Part shown: positions 1 to 14,400 of the stretch, piece after piece
Layout of the letters: the number at the start of each line of letters is the position of its first letter
Numbering within the stretch: the first letter of the stretch is position 1
From: Eucommia ulmoides
Lineage: Eukaryota; Streptophyta; Magnoliopsida; Garryales; Eucommiaceae
NCBI GenBank assembly: GCA_016647705.1
Contig: CM028336.1
Span: forward strand, 16,109,380-16,173,379
Direction of reading: 5' to 3'
DNA length: 64,000 nucleotides
Program-made: the position numbers and the translations under genes
Notes under the pieces: model-generated
Databases searched by the model: none
Seen by the model: the letters and a program-made list of their open reading frames with translations, nothing else
Told to the model about the DNA's origin: nothing

Positions 1-980
1 TTCAATTGTCTCAACCGAAACGGACTCTTAGGCTTGTTTGGTTGAATGAAATGAAATGGAATTAGAGTGAAACGAGAGACTGAATGATATGAATTTATCA
101 ATGAAATTACTATTAATTTCTCTTATTTAATTATTATTATATGCTTAAAAGAATGGAATGGAATAAATATTTTTTTACATATCAATTTTGAAATCAAATT
201 CATTCACAATATATACCTAAAAATAGATTATTTAAAAACAATAATTACAAAATATGAAGAATATCTCATATGAAAAATATTTAAAATTTACCAACAATTA
301 AAATCGTTTTGTTCTTAGATTTTTATTTTCACTTTTAAAAGATTAATAGATTTTCTTTTTCTCAAAAAATTATTTTTGTTTAGGAATAGAAATGTATTTT
401 TTGTTCTCAAGTTTCCACTTTCATTTCCAATATAGATTTTTTTCCTTAAATTTCTATTTCCTATTCAGAAAAATAAATAGATTTTTTGTTCCCAGATTCT
501 TATTTTTGTTTGGAAAATTGTGACATTTTTTTGTTCTCCAATTTATGTTTTTATTTTAAGAACATGATTTTTTGTTTTCTTTCAAATTTTTATTTTTGTT
601 CGAAATATAAATTTGTGAACAATAAAATATTTTTTTTTTTAGGAACATAAACTGAAACAAAAAAACATATTTCTATTCTAAAAGAACAAAAAAATTCTAT
701 TTCTATTCCAGAAATAAAAATATAATAAAAAAAATATTATTTTTTAAATAAAAATAAAATATTTTGTGTTTGTCATGGATATTATTTTTTATTTAAATTA
801 ATATAAAATTAATTTATACGAAACATTACAATTATTATCAAATTGAGAACTATAAAAATTAAACGAGATAAGATATTTTAGTTATAGTTAAAAAAAAAAA
901 AAAAAAGAAGATAAAATATGAAATTCATTTTAGCCCATAAAATATGAATGCAATTCCATTCATTTTCATTCCTAAATTTT
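1..980. repeat. AT-rich MITE-like repeat upstream of TFCB
   Basis: This stretch has no gene. It opens near position 31 with a terminus-like motif (GGCTTGTTTGGTTGAATGAA) and ends near 980 with roughly complementary sequence (TGCAATTCCATTCATTTTCA at about 948). Between 300 and 720 it carries loosely repeated units of the type TTTTTGTTCnnnATTTnTATTTTTG. The element at 50780-51571 has the same architecture: a similar terminus and the same unit on the opposite strand. I infer a non-autonomous terminal-inverted-repeat element. The ends are diverged and no target duplication could be fixed, so the boundaries are approximate. Confidence 0.4.
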
Positions 981-999
981 TTGAAAATACTACGAGACC

Positions 1000-1311
1000 C
1001 GCCAATCACCGCACCGCCGAGCCAAACACTTCCGCCATCCCCTGCGTCACCAGCCAACAGTACCATTTCCGCCTTCTCTCTCTCTCTCTCTAACGCTGGG
1101 TACCATCCCCACCCAGCGCCCATCAGAAACTCCACCCACCGTCCCCAATTCTACTTTTTATTTCTCTCGGCTCTTCTAGTTTCTAAAGAAGTCACCCGAG
1201 ATTTAGGTAATAGGTTTGCAGATTTAGGGTTTGGGTGCAGTGGTGAAAGCGATCATCTTCTTCTGGGTTTGTAGATCAAGTTTCTGGATCTCCGGAGATC
1301 AGTCTCCAGAG
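1000..1311 (+). promoter_or_regulatory. Probable TFCB core promoter and untranslated first exon
   Basis: The base composition shifts sharply from AT-rich repeat to mixed, C-rich sequence, with a CT microsatellite at about 1075-1092, as is common around plant transcription starts. A good 5' splice site (AGAG/GTCAGT) follows position 1311. A 3' splice site (GACTTCCAG) lies at 2463, only 11 bases before the TFCB start codon. Together these suggest a non-coding first exon. The exact transcription start and TATA element cannot be fixed by eye. A reading frame of 108 codons crosses this stretch (948-1274) but resembles nothing and is best read as chance. Confidence 0.4.
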
Positions 1312-2463
1312 GTCAGTGCATTTTTCTTTTTTTGAGATTTGGTGTTATTTTCGATTTCTAAGGTTTAATTATTTTGAGATTTATTGTTTCATTTTGGTTT
1401 CTCAGATTATTTGCAACTTCTTCTTTGGATATCCTGGACTTCAATTTCTCAGGACATCTCAATTTCTAGATTGCTCCATTTCGTTTTCTCTAATTTTTGT
1501 TTGATTTGAGAGATTGGTTTTGATTTTGATAAAAAATTAGTAATTTTTTTTTCAGATTACAAGTGTTCTATCTATGCATGCTCGACCTTAGATATTGTGT
1601 CTCCCCTTTGCTGCGCAGTTCAATTGTATTACATTTTATGTTCCCTTATTATGTTTGTTTCTAAGAGAACTGATATCTGTGGCATACTTCCATAATTCCA
1701 TAGATTTGTATCCAACATGTTCTAGCTTTCTTAATCCATCTGCAACAAATATTCTGTCATACGAATATCTTGCATTTTCTAAATCACGGCCCTATGATAC
1801 ACAAAAGTAAAAGAAAAGGAAAAAAGTATAACAAAAGCTCAAATCCTAACTGCTGAAATCATTTGTGTTAAACTACTACAACAAATGATCAACATCAGAA
1901 AGAACAAATTAGAATAGAACAACATCATTTCATTTTCACATTCATGTACCATTTTCATTTTCTAAGGCACTCCCTAAATTCTGAGTGTTGGGCCTTTCTA
2001 AGGCACTCCCTAAATCACCATTTTTCACATTCATGTTATTGTATGCTTGCCTTGCTTTTCCAGATTTGGATGTATTCTTCACCTCTTTTTAGAATGAAGT
2101 TTTGTTTGTCCAAAAAAACCAAAAGAAAAAAGAAGATTGGAATGGTGATAAAGGTGGAAAATTCATTTTTTTTGGTTTGTGGGATGACCATGGGGATGTT
2201 GTATAAGGTGAAGTGTACGTAGAAACTACGAAAAGATTTCCAAAGAAGTTATAAACGTCATTCACCAAATTGGTAATTGCTAAAAGGGGTTGTGGCTTTA
2301 TATGTAGTATAGATTAGTATCAAATTTGCGATATTTGGGGTCATCTTAGGTTTTAGTCTTTTAGCTCCTTGTGTTGCAACACTGTTTTTCAGATGTAAGG
2401 CAATTAATTTTAGACTCTTGAGGGTCAATCGTTGATTTGTTATTCTGCTTTGCTGACTTCCAG
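1312..2463 (+). other. Putative intron in the TFCB 5' untranslated region
   Basis: T-rich sequence bounded by GTCAGT at 1312 and TTCCAG ending at 2463, placing it between the presumed leader exon and the coding start. It contains a short direct repeat (TTTCTAAGGCACTCCCTAAA at about 1957 and 1995) and no recognisable gene. It is an inference from splice-site appearance only; cDNA would settle it. Confidence 0.35.
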
Positions 2464-2474
2464 GGAATTTAGCC

Positions 2475-5400
2475 ATGACATCTTGCTTGCAAATTCCGGC
2501 AGACGAGTCTGTTCTTTTGCGCGTTACTCATTCTAATCTCAAGAGCTTCTCGTCCGATGTCCGTTTCTCACTTCAGGTATTTTATACAACAACGCAACCC
2601 AATGTTTCTTCAAATGTTCCAAGGTTGTTGAATCTTTTAGCTAATTTTCTTTTTTGAGACGTCAATTGCATGATATACATAAGATGTATTTAATTCGTGA
2701 TCTGAATCCTTTTAGCTAATTTCCTTTTTTGAGACATCACTAGCATGATATACGTTTTATTTAGCTGGTGAAATGATTTTCTATTAGTTGATGTTGGGTA
2801 TCGTTGACCTTGTTTGAGGAAGTTGAAAATCGGTGTATTTTTAATGAAGCCCAAAATACTTATAATGTCCGAATAGCAGAATTAGCCCAAAATAAATAAA
2901 GGGCTGAAAATTATGGGCTTTCAATAAGTTGCGCCTTGAGTCATGTGCTTTGGGATTAAGCGACAAGGCAAGCAACTTATGTAATGGGACTCGCCTCACC
3001 CATGTTGATGTGCAACAGCTGTGGTTTCTTGTGCCTTGTAGGCAAGCACGATTTTGATCACAACGATACGAAGTAAACATTTTTCTCAAGTTATTCTTCT
3101 GTTAATGAAGTCTTGACAACGTGATAGAAGCTGTAGCAAACCGGGTTTTTGAAGGCATTAGCAATTCTTTTGATCAGTAAATTAGCCATACCGGGATGGT
3201 TGTAAATATAACCATTTAGGAACACAACTCTTTGAAATGTTCTATTCATATTCGGTAGCTTGAAGATTCTTCTAACATGAAATCAAAAAAGTGGGCGACA
3301 CATGTTGTCCAATATAATTGTAGATATTTCTCCTCCAACAACTTCTTATGAAGAATGAAAAGATATTTTTTAGGAGTATGTATATAATTGAAACAAAAAT
3401 ATTAAAAATTAGAAGTTAAACTTACCGGCCATTTTATTAGTTGAGACACTATCAGTAACCACTTGCACCACATGAGATTCTCCATTTTTGTCCACAAATC
3501 TGTTAAGTAAGTCAAACATTTTCTCTACATTAAGGAGACTGCCATTACAAATTGGAACATATCTGCACCTGTGATGAGTAGGAAGCTTACAATGCAACTT
3601 CAGTTGGTAGCCTCTGATGATGTGACACAGGTTGGTTGCAAACGTTTGAGAGCCTTCAAGAATGGCTTTGCACATGAGAGCATTCGAACCTGGCTTTGCA
3701 TATGAGAGCCACGAATCCACCAATCTATGTTGAATAAATGAGGGCCCTTAATAGAGTCAAAGTTTTACCACTCCTTTTGAGCCAAATTTCCTTGTGAAAG
3801 GACATGATCCTTCGAGTCAATCTGAGCTGGGAGGCAATACTCACACTTGAGAAGGAATTTCCAACCTTTTGATATTAATACTGAAGGAGAGCGCATTGTG
3901 AAGGACTCTCCACATAAAAATGGAAATCTTGGTCGACAAACCTTTAGCCCAATTCATCTTGAAAAAGGGGTGAGCACTTCTCTCCTCTCTAACAACTATC
4001 CACATCGAAGATATAGAGAAATTACCACCCTGAGTCGGAGTCCAATCTATTCTATCATCCTGCCCAATAAGTAAACCTTTCATATTGACGCAACTTGTAG
4101 AGGAAAGGAGAAGGCAAGAAATTAGTGGTAATAATAAGGTTCCTGGAACCATCATCATGTTTGAAGTCACGGACCAACATATCTGCAGCTTCTGAAGGGA
4201 TCATCAAAAGGTCACTGAGAGGAGCTGCAAGCAGCCAAGGATCCCATCCCACCATAGGGATATGAGATCCTTACAAACCAGGTCTTTGCCTTCCTAACCA
4301 GAAGCCTATACCTGACTCTGCACTGCAAATCTCCTGTTAAATCTGATATGCCTCCTCTCATAATACTAAGTTGCCATAAGCAAAGCCCAAAGTGTTCTTG
4401 AGATCTAAAGCGTCACCAACGCCTAGCCTTGGATCACTTAACATAATCATACAACAACCTCACACCCAAGCCCCCTTCTTCATAAGGAATGCGAATTTGA
4501 GACCATCGCTTCCAATGTCTTTTCTTTCATTATGAAGAAAATCCCCACAGAAAACCTCAAAAATCCACTCAATAGTGCTGACAATCTTCTCAGGAGGGTG
4601 AATTTCCATCAACATATAAAGTGTCAAGTTTTGTAGCACATGCTTGACAAGAGTCAACGTTCCTCCCATCGGTAGCAATTTCCCCTGCCAGCCCTGCAAC
4701 TTAGCTCTAATCTTTAACGCCGAATCATCAAATAAAGAGGTAATATACAAGGGACATCCCAAGTACTGTAAAAGAAATATTCCTCTCTTGACCGGAAGTA
4801 GATAACAACCATCTCACATGATTATGACTAATGTAATTGGCAAGAATCAAATGACTTTTTGAACATTAACCATTAGTCCCAAACGCTCCTGATAATTTTG
4901 TAGGAACTCCAAGAACACCTTGAAAGACCTCTGCGACCTATTGATGAAAAACAACACATCATCAACATAAGTCGGGTGAGAAACAAGCACACTTCATTGG
5001 TTGTGCAAAGGGCATAATGTCCTGGTTAGCCACCAGTTGCTTTAAACCTTTGGAAACAAGTTCAGCAACAATGATGAAGAGACTAGGGGATAAGGGATCC
5101 CCTTGTCTTAGGCCCCACTTAGACTTGAAGAAGTTTTCCGCTGAACCATTCACTAAACCGGGAAGTGACAATTCGAGATAGCTCTTCACACCATGTCAAT
5201 CCATTGCTTTGCAAAACCAAACTTCCTGAGAATTGACGTAAGACATAACCTAGAAACTCCGTCATATGCCTTTATCATATCCAGTTTAATTAGAACAATT
5301 CCCCCTTTCGTTTTCTGACAATTCCCCCGTTCACTTTGTGCTTCATGTGTGACACCAATTCCTGAGCCAAAAGAATATTATATGTGATGTTTCCGCCTTT

Positions 5401-8400
5401 CACAAACGCACCTTGCTCTAAGGAAATAATCTTTGAGGAACCTTGATTTGCCTAGTAGCAATAAACTTAGTCATAACTTATTAGTAAAGCTACACACTGT
5501 TAGGTATAAAATATGCCGCCCTATCAGGGTAGGTAGTCTTGGGAATCAAAACATTTAAGGTACTAGTGTAAAATGCCGGCAAACAAGTATCGCTATAGAC
5601 CTCACATACAAACATTAAGGAGATCAACACCTATAACATCCCAACAAGCAGAAAAGAATTTTCCACTAGGACCAACAATGCTATCACCATCCACAACTGC
5701 TTGAGCTCTTGCAAATTTGCATGACCAACAACTTATCATTGTCCACTTCGTCTATCAGCTTTGAAATATGAATTGAGATATCACTAAAACTCCCTGCAGA
5801 AGGAGTCGCCAAGTAATTTTTAAATTGATCAACTAGCAGCTATTTAATTTCTCCATCTTCTGCCCAAGAGTCAACACTATTCTTTTGTCTCCTAATGAAC
5901 AACTTCTTCCTCTTTGCTTTCACTGTGGAATGGAAATACTTAGTATTTTGTCACCTTCCTTGAGCCATTTAATGCTCGACTTCTGCTTCCAGTAAATTTC
6001 CCCCCGTACCAAAGCTTGTTTAAGTTTAGCCTTGGCCAACTTTAGATCCTCCCAAGCTGCATCCGAATCATTCTATGGACACACTGCCTCCATTTGTTGC
6101 ACCTCACTTTCTGCTTTCTTAACTGCATTAAAAATGGTCCCAAAAGTGATGTAACTCCAACCACTAAGGACAGTTCTAAGTCTTTGAAGTTTGACATAAA
6201 ACTTCTTCAAAGTAGTGCCAACCACCTCCTCCTGCCAAGAATTCCTCACCCTCTCCAGGAAAGAATGATGCATGCCAGAAATTCTGACAGTAAACTTTGG
6301 CTCAAAGTTGGAGTCTCTGAGTTCAATAAGTTTTGTTGCAGTGGAGCTCCCAAAATCAAATAAATTTTTGTTGCAATGTTGGATTTGTGTATTTGGTATT
6401 CGCTTATTCATCGCAATATCTCCATTAGTTCTTGGAGAACCTTGGTGGAATTTATTTTAGGAGGCAAATGCTTGTTGCAATGCAGCTGATTGAACATACA
6501 AAATTTTTACCTTCCGTAATATTTTTTCGCAAAGAGTCACCAAGTACTTTGGATGGAGATTTTTCATCTGGTATTACCTCATCCCCTTGCCTATTAGGTC
6601 TTGCATGACTCAAATTCCAGCTTTCAGAAGGTGCGAGTCTTGGGTAAATAATATCTGACAGCAGGGGTAAGACCCCTGGCCCAAGATTGAACATTAATGT
6701 AGGCCTCAATGTCCATTACATGTGGTTCTTTTAGGTAGTGTTTATTTATATTGTAATTTTATAACTATGAAATGTTATGTCTTTCAACTCTTTCCTTTCT
6801 TTAAAATGAATCTTTTACACAGATTGGGCTTGATTTCTACTTATGTATTCTACGATATATTTATTTGATTGTTTTCCTGCACATCATTTTCAAAAACATT
6901 AATATTTGATTAGTGAAATATATTGCTCAGCACATATGTCAAAAGGAACAGGAAAAAGATTTGATCCTGATGTGATTGGCGACCAAGTTTTTACCTTACT
7001 TGTTTTCAGATGTCAGTGGAAGCTGTAAAAGAGAAGCTGTGGAAAAAATGTGGTACATCTGTTAACTCAATGCACCTTGAGCTCTTCAATGACACTGGAG
7101 CTAAATCTTCAGATCTAAGTGATAACATGAAGCCCCTTGGTTTTTATTCTCCACAAGATGGGTTAGTTTGATCTGTTTTATCTTCACAATCCTGTCATCT
7201 TCATCCGTTTGGAAATTTGCATATCAGCATATGAGATGACCTATAAATCTTTTCCCAATCGTGGCACTATATATTCGTTTTATTCTTAGGGTTAGATTGA
7301 GTTAGACTAGTTGGAGGTTATAATTTATTAGACTGAAAGCTGTTAAGAGCTAAATGAATGACGAATTCGGTACATTTCTCATGCAGTTTGATAGTTTACA
7401 TTTTCACTTGGCTCTCTTTAATTATTTCATTGAAGCTTGGTTTAGTTTCGTAACGGGGTTCGCCTAACTAGTTTGGTAGTTTCTAATAATTTCCTATTGC
7501 GTTTAAGTTCTGAAAATGAGTTATTGGTTTTAGCGTCATGACTTGCATTCCTATTAATTACTTCTTAATAGAAAACTAGTGTTGACATGTTCCGTGCACA
7601 TGAAAAATTGAAATAAATATAAATATCAGTTAATTTTTTCTTAAAGTTTCAATAACTCACACAAATGTAAAATTTCAAATGTATTATGATTAAATTAAAA
7701 AATTAAATTACAAAAGATAATTTTACCTATTATTCTAGGTGCAAAGTGTAAATAATGTTTCTCAAATTAGTAATAGTTTACCTCAAAGGCAAGTGATTTT
7801 AGCATAAATATAAAATTATGGAGATAATGTGATAAAATTAAAAAAATTAAAGGTTAAAAAGTAACTCCATTTATTTTTAAGGTTTAAGTATGAATAAAAT
7901 TTCTTGCGAGTTGGAAGTGGTAATAGAGAAGAGAAAGGAAAGAAAAAATTGGAAGTTGGTTATTGGTAGAGAAAGTACGATTTTATCTATATATATCATA
8001 TATTATATTTTTTTAAAGGAGAAATAAAAATATGATCCAATAAGAAATTGACATGTAATGAGAAACAATTAAAGAACACAAAAGTCTAGAAAATTTGGAT
8101 TCATGGAGGGAATATTTCTCGTGGCTCCTACATTTCATTAGTAAATAGATTTCTAGTTATTTTTCATTGCTTCAGCAAATGGTGTGTCGGCCCCTTTCTG
8201 TATATGTTCGGGAAAATTGGATGATTTTGTTTCATTTTTCATTCATTCATTATTTTTCTTTCATTCAATTTTTATTCTTTATTTATTTTTTGAGGTAAGA
8301 CTTTTGTCTCGCTCTCTTGATACATCAATAAAGCCTCTCTTTGCTTAAAAAAAATAGTGAACATGCATATACATAAATAATAAAAGTTCACAACCCTGAA

Positions 8401-11400
8401 ATGGAGCCCATATCTCAAGGCTAAAATTAAAGCAAGATATTGAAAATGACAGCCATGTAACTATTAAATGTACTTTAAAAACATAATAATATAGTGCAGC
8501 ACAAGCATTGGAGTCCACCACCCAGGCTATTTGAATTTACCTCAAATAAGATGGCATGACTCTACTTTTAGTAGTACCCGCACATTGACTTAAAAATAGC
8601 CCTCTAAGGAGGATAACAAAAAATAATTAGATTTTGAACAAAAAGTTACTTAGGCTGTCCCAAATTCATTGTTTTGTTTGACTTGGGTAGTTCTACAACG
8701 ATACCCCATTTTGGCAAATATACAAAACTTCTAAATATACTTCCCAGTCCCAGCTAAAGCTTAATGAAAACAATTGTTAGATGTACACCCCTTTTATCTA
8801 AGAAAACACATTTATACACCCAATTCAGTCATTATCACTATTTTTCCTAAAACAATCATCATCCAATTTTTCTTAGATCTACTTCTCCCCCTTTGGGCAC
8901 CTTCCAATTTAATTAAATCAAATTTTTGCATCGGTGCATCCTCAGGTCTTCTATGTCCATGACCAAACCATCGGAAACAATTTTTTTCTCATATTTTCTT
9001 CAATGAGTGTTATTTCTAACTTATCTCTAATAATATCATTCCCGAATTTATCAATCCTTGTTTGACCACTCATCCATCTTAACATCCTTATCTCCGTTGC
9101 ACATACTTTCTGAACAGGTTTCTTGTTTACCGCCCAACATTTTGAACCATAGAGAATTGCTGGTTTTATTGCAGTTTTGTGGAACTTCCCTTTCAATTTC
9201 AATTGTATCCTATGATAAAAAATTGCCCGAATTGTACTTTTCCACTTTAACCATCCTTGACTCTGTGTGTAATGTTTTTGTTTTCTATTCTCCTGAAGTA
9301 TAGAACATAAACATCGAAAGTATCAACTTTAGGAACCTCTTGATCTCCAATTTTATCATGTCATCATCTATCTAAGTACTGCCATAATTGCAATGCATGT
9401 ATTGCGTTTAGTTTACAGAACATATTCAAGATGGAATTATGTAGCATGTAGTTTGCCTATGATACACTACTATTTATTTGATGAAAGTAGTATAGAGATT
9501 AGGGCCAAGTTAGAACTTCTGAGAGATACCTTATAGTCTACAATGTTTTAGGATTAATAAGACTAAGTTGGCGTACAGGGGTAGTAACATGAAGAGATGA
9601 CTATTCTATAAATATTGAGGATCATGAGAATACCTTGGAATAATTTTGTGTTTCTTAGGCTCTATTCAGTTCAATTTGTTGACTGAGAAGGACATTATCT
9701 GTAGAACAAGGCAAGATCGTTAAGGCATGGAAGCGTGGTTGGGGTTTTATATGGATTGTAAGATATCAGTGCGACTGAAAGGATGTAATATGTTAAAAGG
9801 ATCACAGTGTTAGAGAATAAACAATTAAAAATGTATTATGAGAATAAATAAAATAAATAATGTTTACATAAGAGGGAGGTTAGGACCAGCACATGTTGAG
9901 GATAAGGTTGGAGAAAATCGTTTGTGATTATTTGTATACATGCATAGGACCTATTGGTGCACCAATTAGAAAATGTAACTTGATTCAAGTAGAAGGTGCT
10001 GCAAGAAGAAGAGGTAAACAACAGCAAATTTGAGAGGAGAATTGCGAAATACTAGGATTACATCCATTTTGACGGAGGAGATTACCCTAGAATAAGCTAT
10101 TTGGCATAAACAAACTCATCTCTACTCTATTCAGCCTTCGTTGTTGTTTTAATCTGGACAGATTCGGATGGCATTGCCATTTTTATTTCTCTTCCCTTTC
10201 TGGTGAGCACATTCTTTATTTGCAGAAAAAAGAATTACAGCTCCATGTTCTCCTTGCTTTCTGTTACTTTGTTCTTTTATATTTGTGCCCCGTTTTACCT
10301 TTCTCTTTTAAAACTTATAGTTTTATTGGACTTTTGTGCTTGCTGGATAATGACTCATATACAAGCTCACTGAACAAATTACCCATTTTGCATGATAAAA
10401 AATTATAACAGTGACCATTTCCTCTGATCGACGTTATATATGTTCCTTTCTAACATATTATTATTATTATTGTTATTATTACTACTACTACTACTACTAC
10501 TACTACTAGTTGTTTCATACGTTATTGATTGCGGTAAACGAATATCATGCACTTGCACTTGTTCTTGACGCCCATTGGTGTTATGTGCTTATTTATATGC
10601 AATCTTGTTGTCATTTCTTTGTCTCTTAATTTGATTTGCTTGAGTTGTGTTTAATTTGCAGTTACAGGCTACATATTATTGATATTGATCCAGCATCTGT
10701 AACCTCGGGTGGCTGGCTTGAGGACACCTCATTGGTGGAGAAATATACAATTTCTGAAGAAGCCTATGATAAACTTGATGGTGGGTCTTTTTAAACTTAA
10801 TGATGCACACTTCAAGACAAACTGCACTTCTCAACTTAACCATCCCGCCTCGACTGTAGGCGTAATGTCCTCTTCAAAATTTTGATTTCCTCGAATTATA
10901 GGACCTAAGTATCTAAATCCTCAGGACCACTTGATCTCCAATTCTGTAAAGTAATTACATCGCGTAAAAGCTTGGTTGGAAAATTGGTAATTGGTGCTGC
11001 AGATGAGGGGGGCTCAAAAAAATGACATGCGCAAGGTCTTAAGAAAAAAAAAACCAAAGTCTTGAATAAGATAAATCCAAACTCAGTTGAGCCATCGAAA
11101 ACAAATTTAAATACTCAATGAAATAAATAGTCATAAAAATCTTTAACTCCAAATATAAGTCACAGCCTAACATAATGGGGGACAGAAGTCCTAAGATAAA
11201 GACTCCTAACCCAAAAATCAGAGTAATGACTATCTTAAGCTAGGAGTCTAGACTATTCATTTAGCTGATGAAAATAGAAAAAGTTGATTGAAGCTAATAA
11301 CTCTAGGAAAATAAAATTAATATTAGGAAGAAAGACTTCAAATACGGTCAAACTGAGTAAGTAGTCATCAAAGTCTTTTAATTCCCAATCTAAGCCACAA

Positions 11401-14400
11401 CTTAACTGATGGATCTTTTAAGTGTTAGGATGAAAGACTATTGTGACCTAAAAATTAGAATAATGACTAACTTTGGCTGGAATTCTCGATTATTTTTGTA
11501 GCTGATGAAAAGATACGAACTAATTCAAACTAATAAGATCTCTCTTAGAAAATAAATTAAAACGTCTTAAAAAATAAATGGATGCTGTTATTTCTATTCT
11601 TGTTCTTAAGATGGGCCAAATGTGCATCTCCAAATTTTGCGTTGCTCTCCTTGGGGTAAGAAAGAACTTGTCCATCAGTTTTGAAGCGATTGAGCACCAA
11701 TTCTTGTTAAAAAAAGGCCCAGAGCCGTCAACATAGAATTATGCAAATTGATTGTATCTCCAAGATGTCAATGTTAAGAATAGGAACAACTATTTTGATT
11801 GTATTTGTAACAATGAATTTCTCTGGGCTTTAATGGCCATGTACTGATGTTGAGCTTCTCATGTAATTATCTATTTTGTTGTGTCAATGTCTCTCTCAGT
11901 GTGTCTGTTGATATTAAATGTTTCTTAATCTGCAATAACTGTGTTATAATTGGACAAAGAAGTATTCATGGATTCCTTGGCTTTTTACTAGCTGCCGTCT
12001 AAGCTTAGTGGCACTTTTTTCAATATCCTTCTCTTTCATCGTTCGAGTAATAAATTTCATTTTGTTCCACTTTAGATTGAATATTAGCTTCAAAGAAATT
12101 TCAGTTTCCGACAAGGCAAAAGTCATCATGGTCTCAAATTAAGGACTAATACTAGGATAGTGTGGTGAGTGTCCTAGACTAGGAATTCTAGATTTGTTAG
12201 GAAGCTAAGGAAAACATAAAATGTACTTTAAACCAGTAACGCTTAATTTTAGAAAAAATAAATGAAAAATTACTCTTTCATCTCCCTTAACTTTCACATT
12301 CAACACTTTCCCCTGGTCTTATGCTTAAAGTGTAAAATTAACATTTTCCGTAAAATGTAAATGTGTGTGGTGGACATGCTAGAAAGTGCTTGATTTGTGA
12401 TCAAATTGCCCCTACTGACTAGATTAAGTAATAAGCAGCCATTTAGTAGTGCGTAATAATAGTCTATTTTCTCTTATATTCAAATTTGTAACACTTTAAT
12501 ATAACAAAAACTAAATGGAAATTTTTCTTTATATCCCTTAATTTCTGTATTCAACAGTTCACCGACTTTCGTATTGCTAGTGTAAAAACTAACATATTTC
12601 GTCAAATCTAACTGTGTAGTAGACATGCCAAAAAGTTAACCATATTGCCCCTAGTAACAAGACTTTAATTAATAAGTGGCCATTTAGTCATGTGTAGTAG
12701 AAGTTCTTGCCTTTACTTTCTACTCTTACGCATTTAAGTTATTGTATATAAGATATTTTTATTTTAAGAAAATAAGGTACGTGAGATTGCACAAATAACA
12801 AACACCAAATCACATCCCTTTCTTCCCATTCTGCTTCCCCTTTACCTAAAAACCATAGCCCCCTCCCCCAACTCATAGATTGCCTGTAGCCAAGCTGGTG
12901 AGTTCAACATTTTCCCCCTTCTCTCTCCTTGTCATTCCCCTATCACATCTCTCCTCTCCTCCCCCTCGCCCCTCCCCTGATTCCCCCTCCCCAACCATCA
13001 ACGCACCAGAAGAATGGAATCCCAATCGAAGTCATCCCACCTACATTAACACCATCTAATAGCCTATATTGAAAATTAATTAAACCAAATCAACTCTAAA
13101 ATCCAAAAAATAGAAATAAAAAATCTCGAAGCCTAAAACTATTTCATCTGAACCTTAGTCCAAATCCTACAGAAATTTGTGCGTGAGAGTTGTTTTATAT
13201 GTATGTATGTTGTCAAGGAATATGAGAAGAGGGTGGTAATCGATCTTTCCTATAGGATAGTATTTCTAAGAAAAATTTTCTGCATGTTACCTAGGTTCTT
13301 ATGGAAGAGGGAGGTAATTTAGAGTGAAGCCAATGTTTAGCTCGATCCTTAAGGAAAGGGAAATAGCCTCAGTCTCACTGCATCATCTGTAAAGTTTGGT
13401 AGTCTGAAGGTGATGTAAATCTCCAAGAACTCATCTAGTTCTCGACTGTCGCCTCGCACTCTCTCCTCTCATCTTTTCGTTACTTATTATTTTATGTTTT
13501 AGTCAAAGATCACCCCTCCTCATAATTTCTTCCCATTAAATCTAATTTTCTGCTTTCACATATATAACTTTCTCTATTCTATTTTCTACCTTTCATAACT
13601 ACCTAGTGAATCTCGCACTGTGCGAGAATTTTTGTGCACAGTGCGAGAGACCAGAATCCTTCTTAGCTTTCTGCATCATTATTGCATTTATGCACAATGT
13701 ATTTAGCATTGTGCGAGATTGCCCTAGAATTCCTATCATCTCACCACTGTCTCCAATTCTTTGCCACGCTATCATATGACGCCAAAGGGAAACGTTGACG
13801 CTTCCAAAAGAGAAAAACTGGGATTTTTTGTAGTTATTGCTAACCAACCTTATTGTACCTTGTCTTTGCTACTCGAACGTGACTTTGATTTCCTAAAAGA
13901 CCAATAGTTTGCCATTGAATTCATTCAACTCATCCGCCTATATAATGTGTATTTGCTACTTTCTCCACCTGGTGCGTCGGTTTACCCATTTCTCGTTAAC
14001 CTATTTTACCAAAATATGGAAAAAAAAAAATTGAAAGGACACTCTCTACCTGGCTACTACTATATTACCACGAATGACAATGGGTGCCTGTCAAAACATC
14101 CAGAGAAATTTGAATGAACTAATGGACTTTCCCATTAGTAACCCGACTTTCCAACTGAAGGAGCAATGCTTCGGAGTACACACAATGCAAGGGAAAATGG
14201 AAAGGGCCATGAGTTCTAAACAAGGTTTTGGCAAATCCGTATGCCACTCGCACCTGCCAAGGAGCCTCCTACTTGTGGACTCCAATCTGGCTGGTCTCAT
14301 GCACAAGCTCGAGGATGAATTTATTGAAGCTCTATTCTGCATGAAAGGGGACATATGATTTGATGCTTTTATGTTATGATAGCTGCTCTTTGGGAAGGGT

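Noticed and set aside
948..1274. Open frame of 108 codons over the presumed TFCB leader
   Set aside because: Ser/Pro-rich from CT-repeat DNA, no resemblance to a known protein, and it overlaps the likely transcription start.
10459..10508. Microsatellite as a regulatory element
   Set aside because: Ordinary trinucleotide repeat in an intron, no evidence of function.
14074..14358. Overlapping open frames on both strands, about 90 codons each
   Set aside because: Both strands are open over the same bases, neither matches a family, and the stretch is in an LTR-like repeat.
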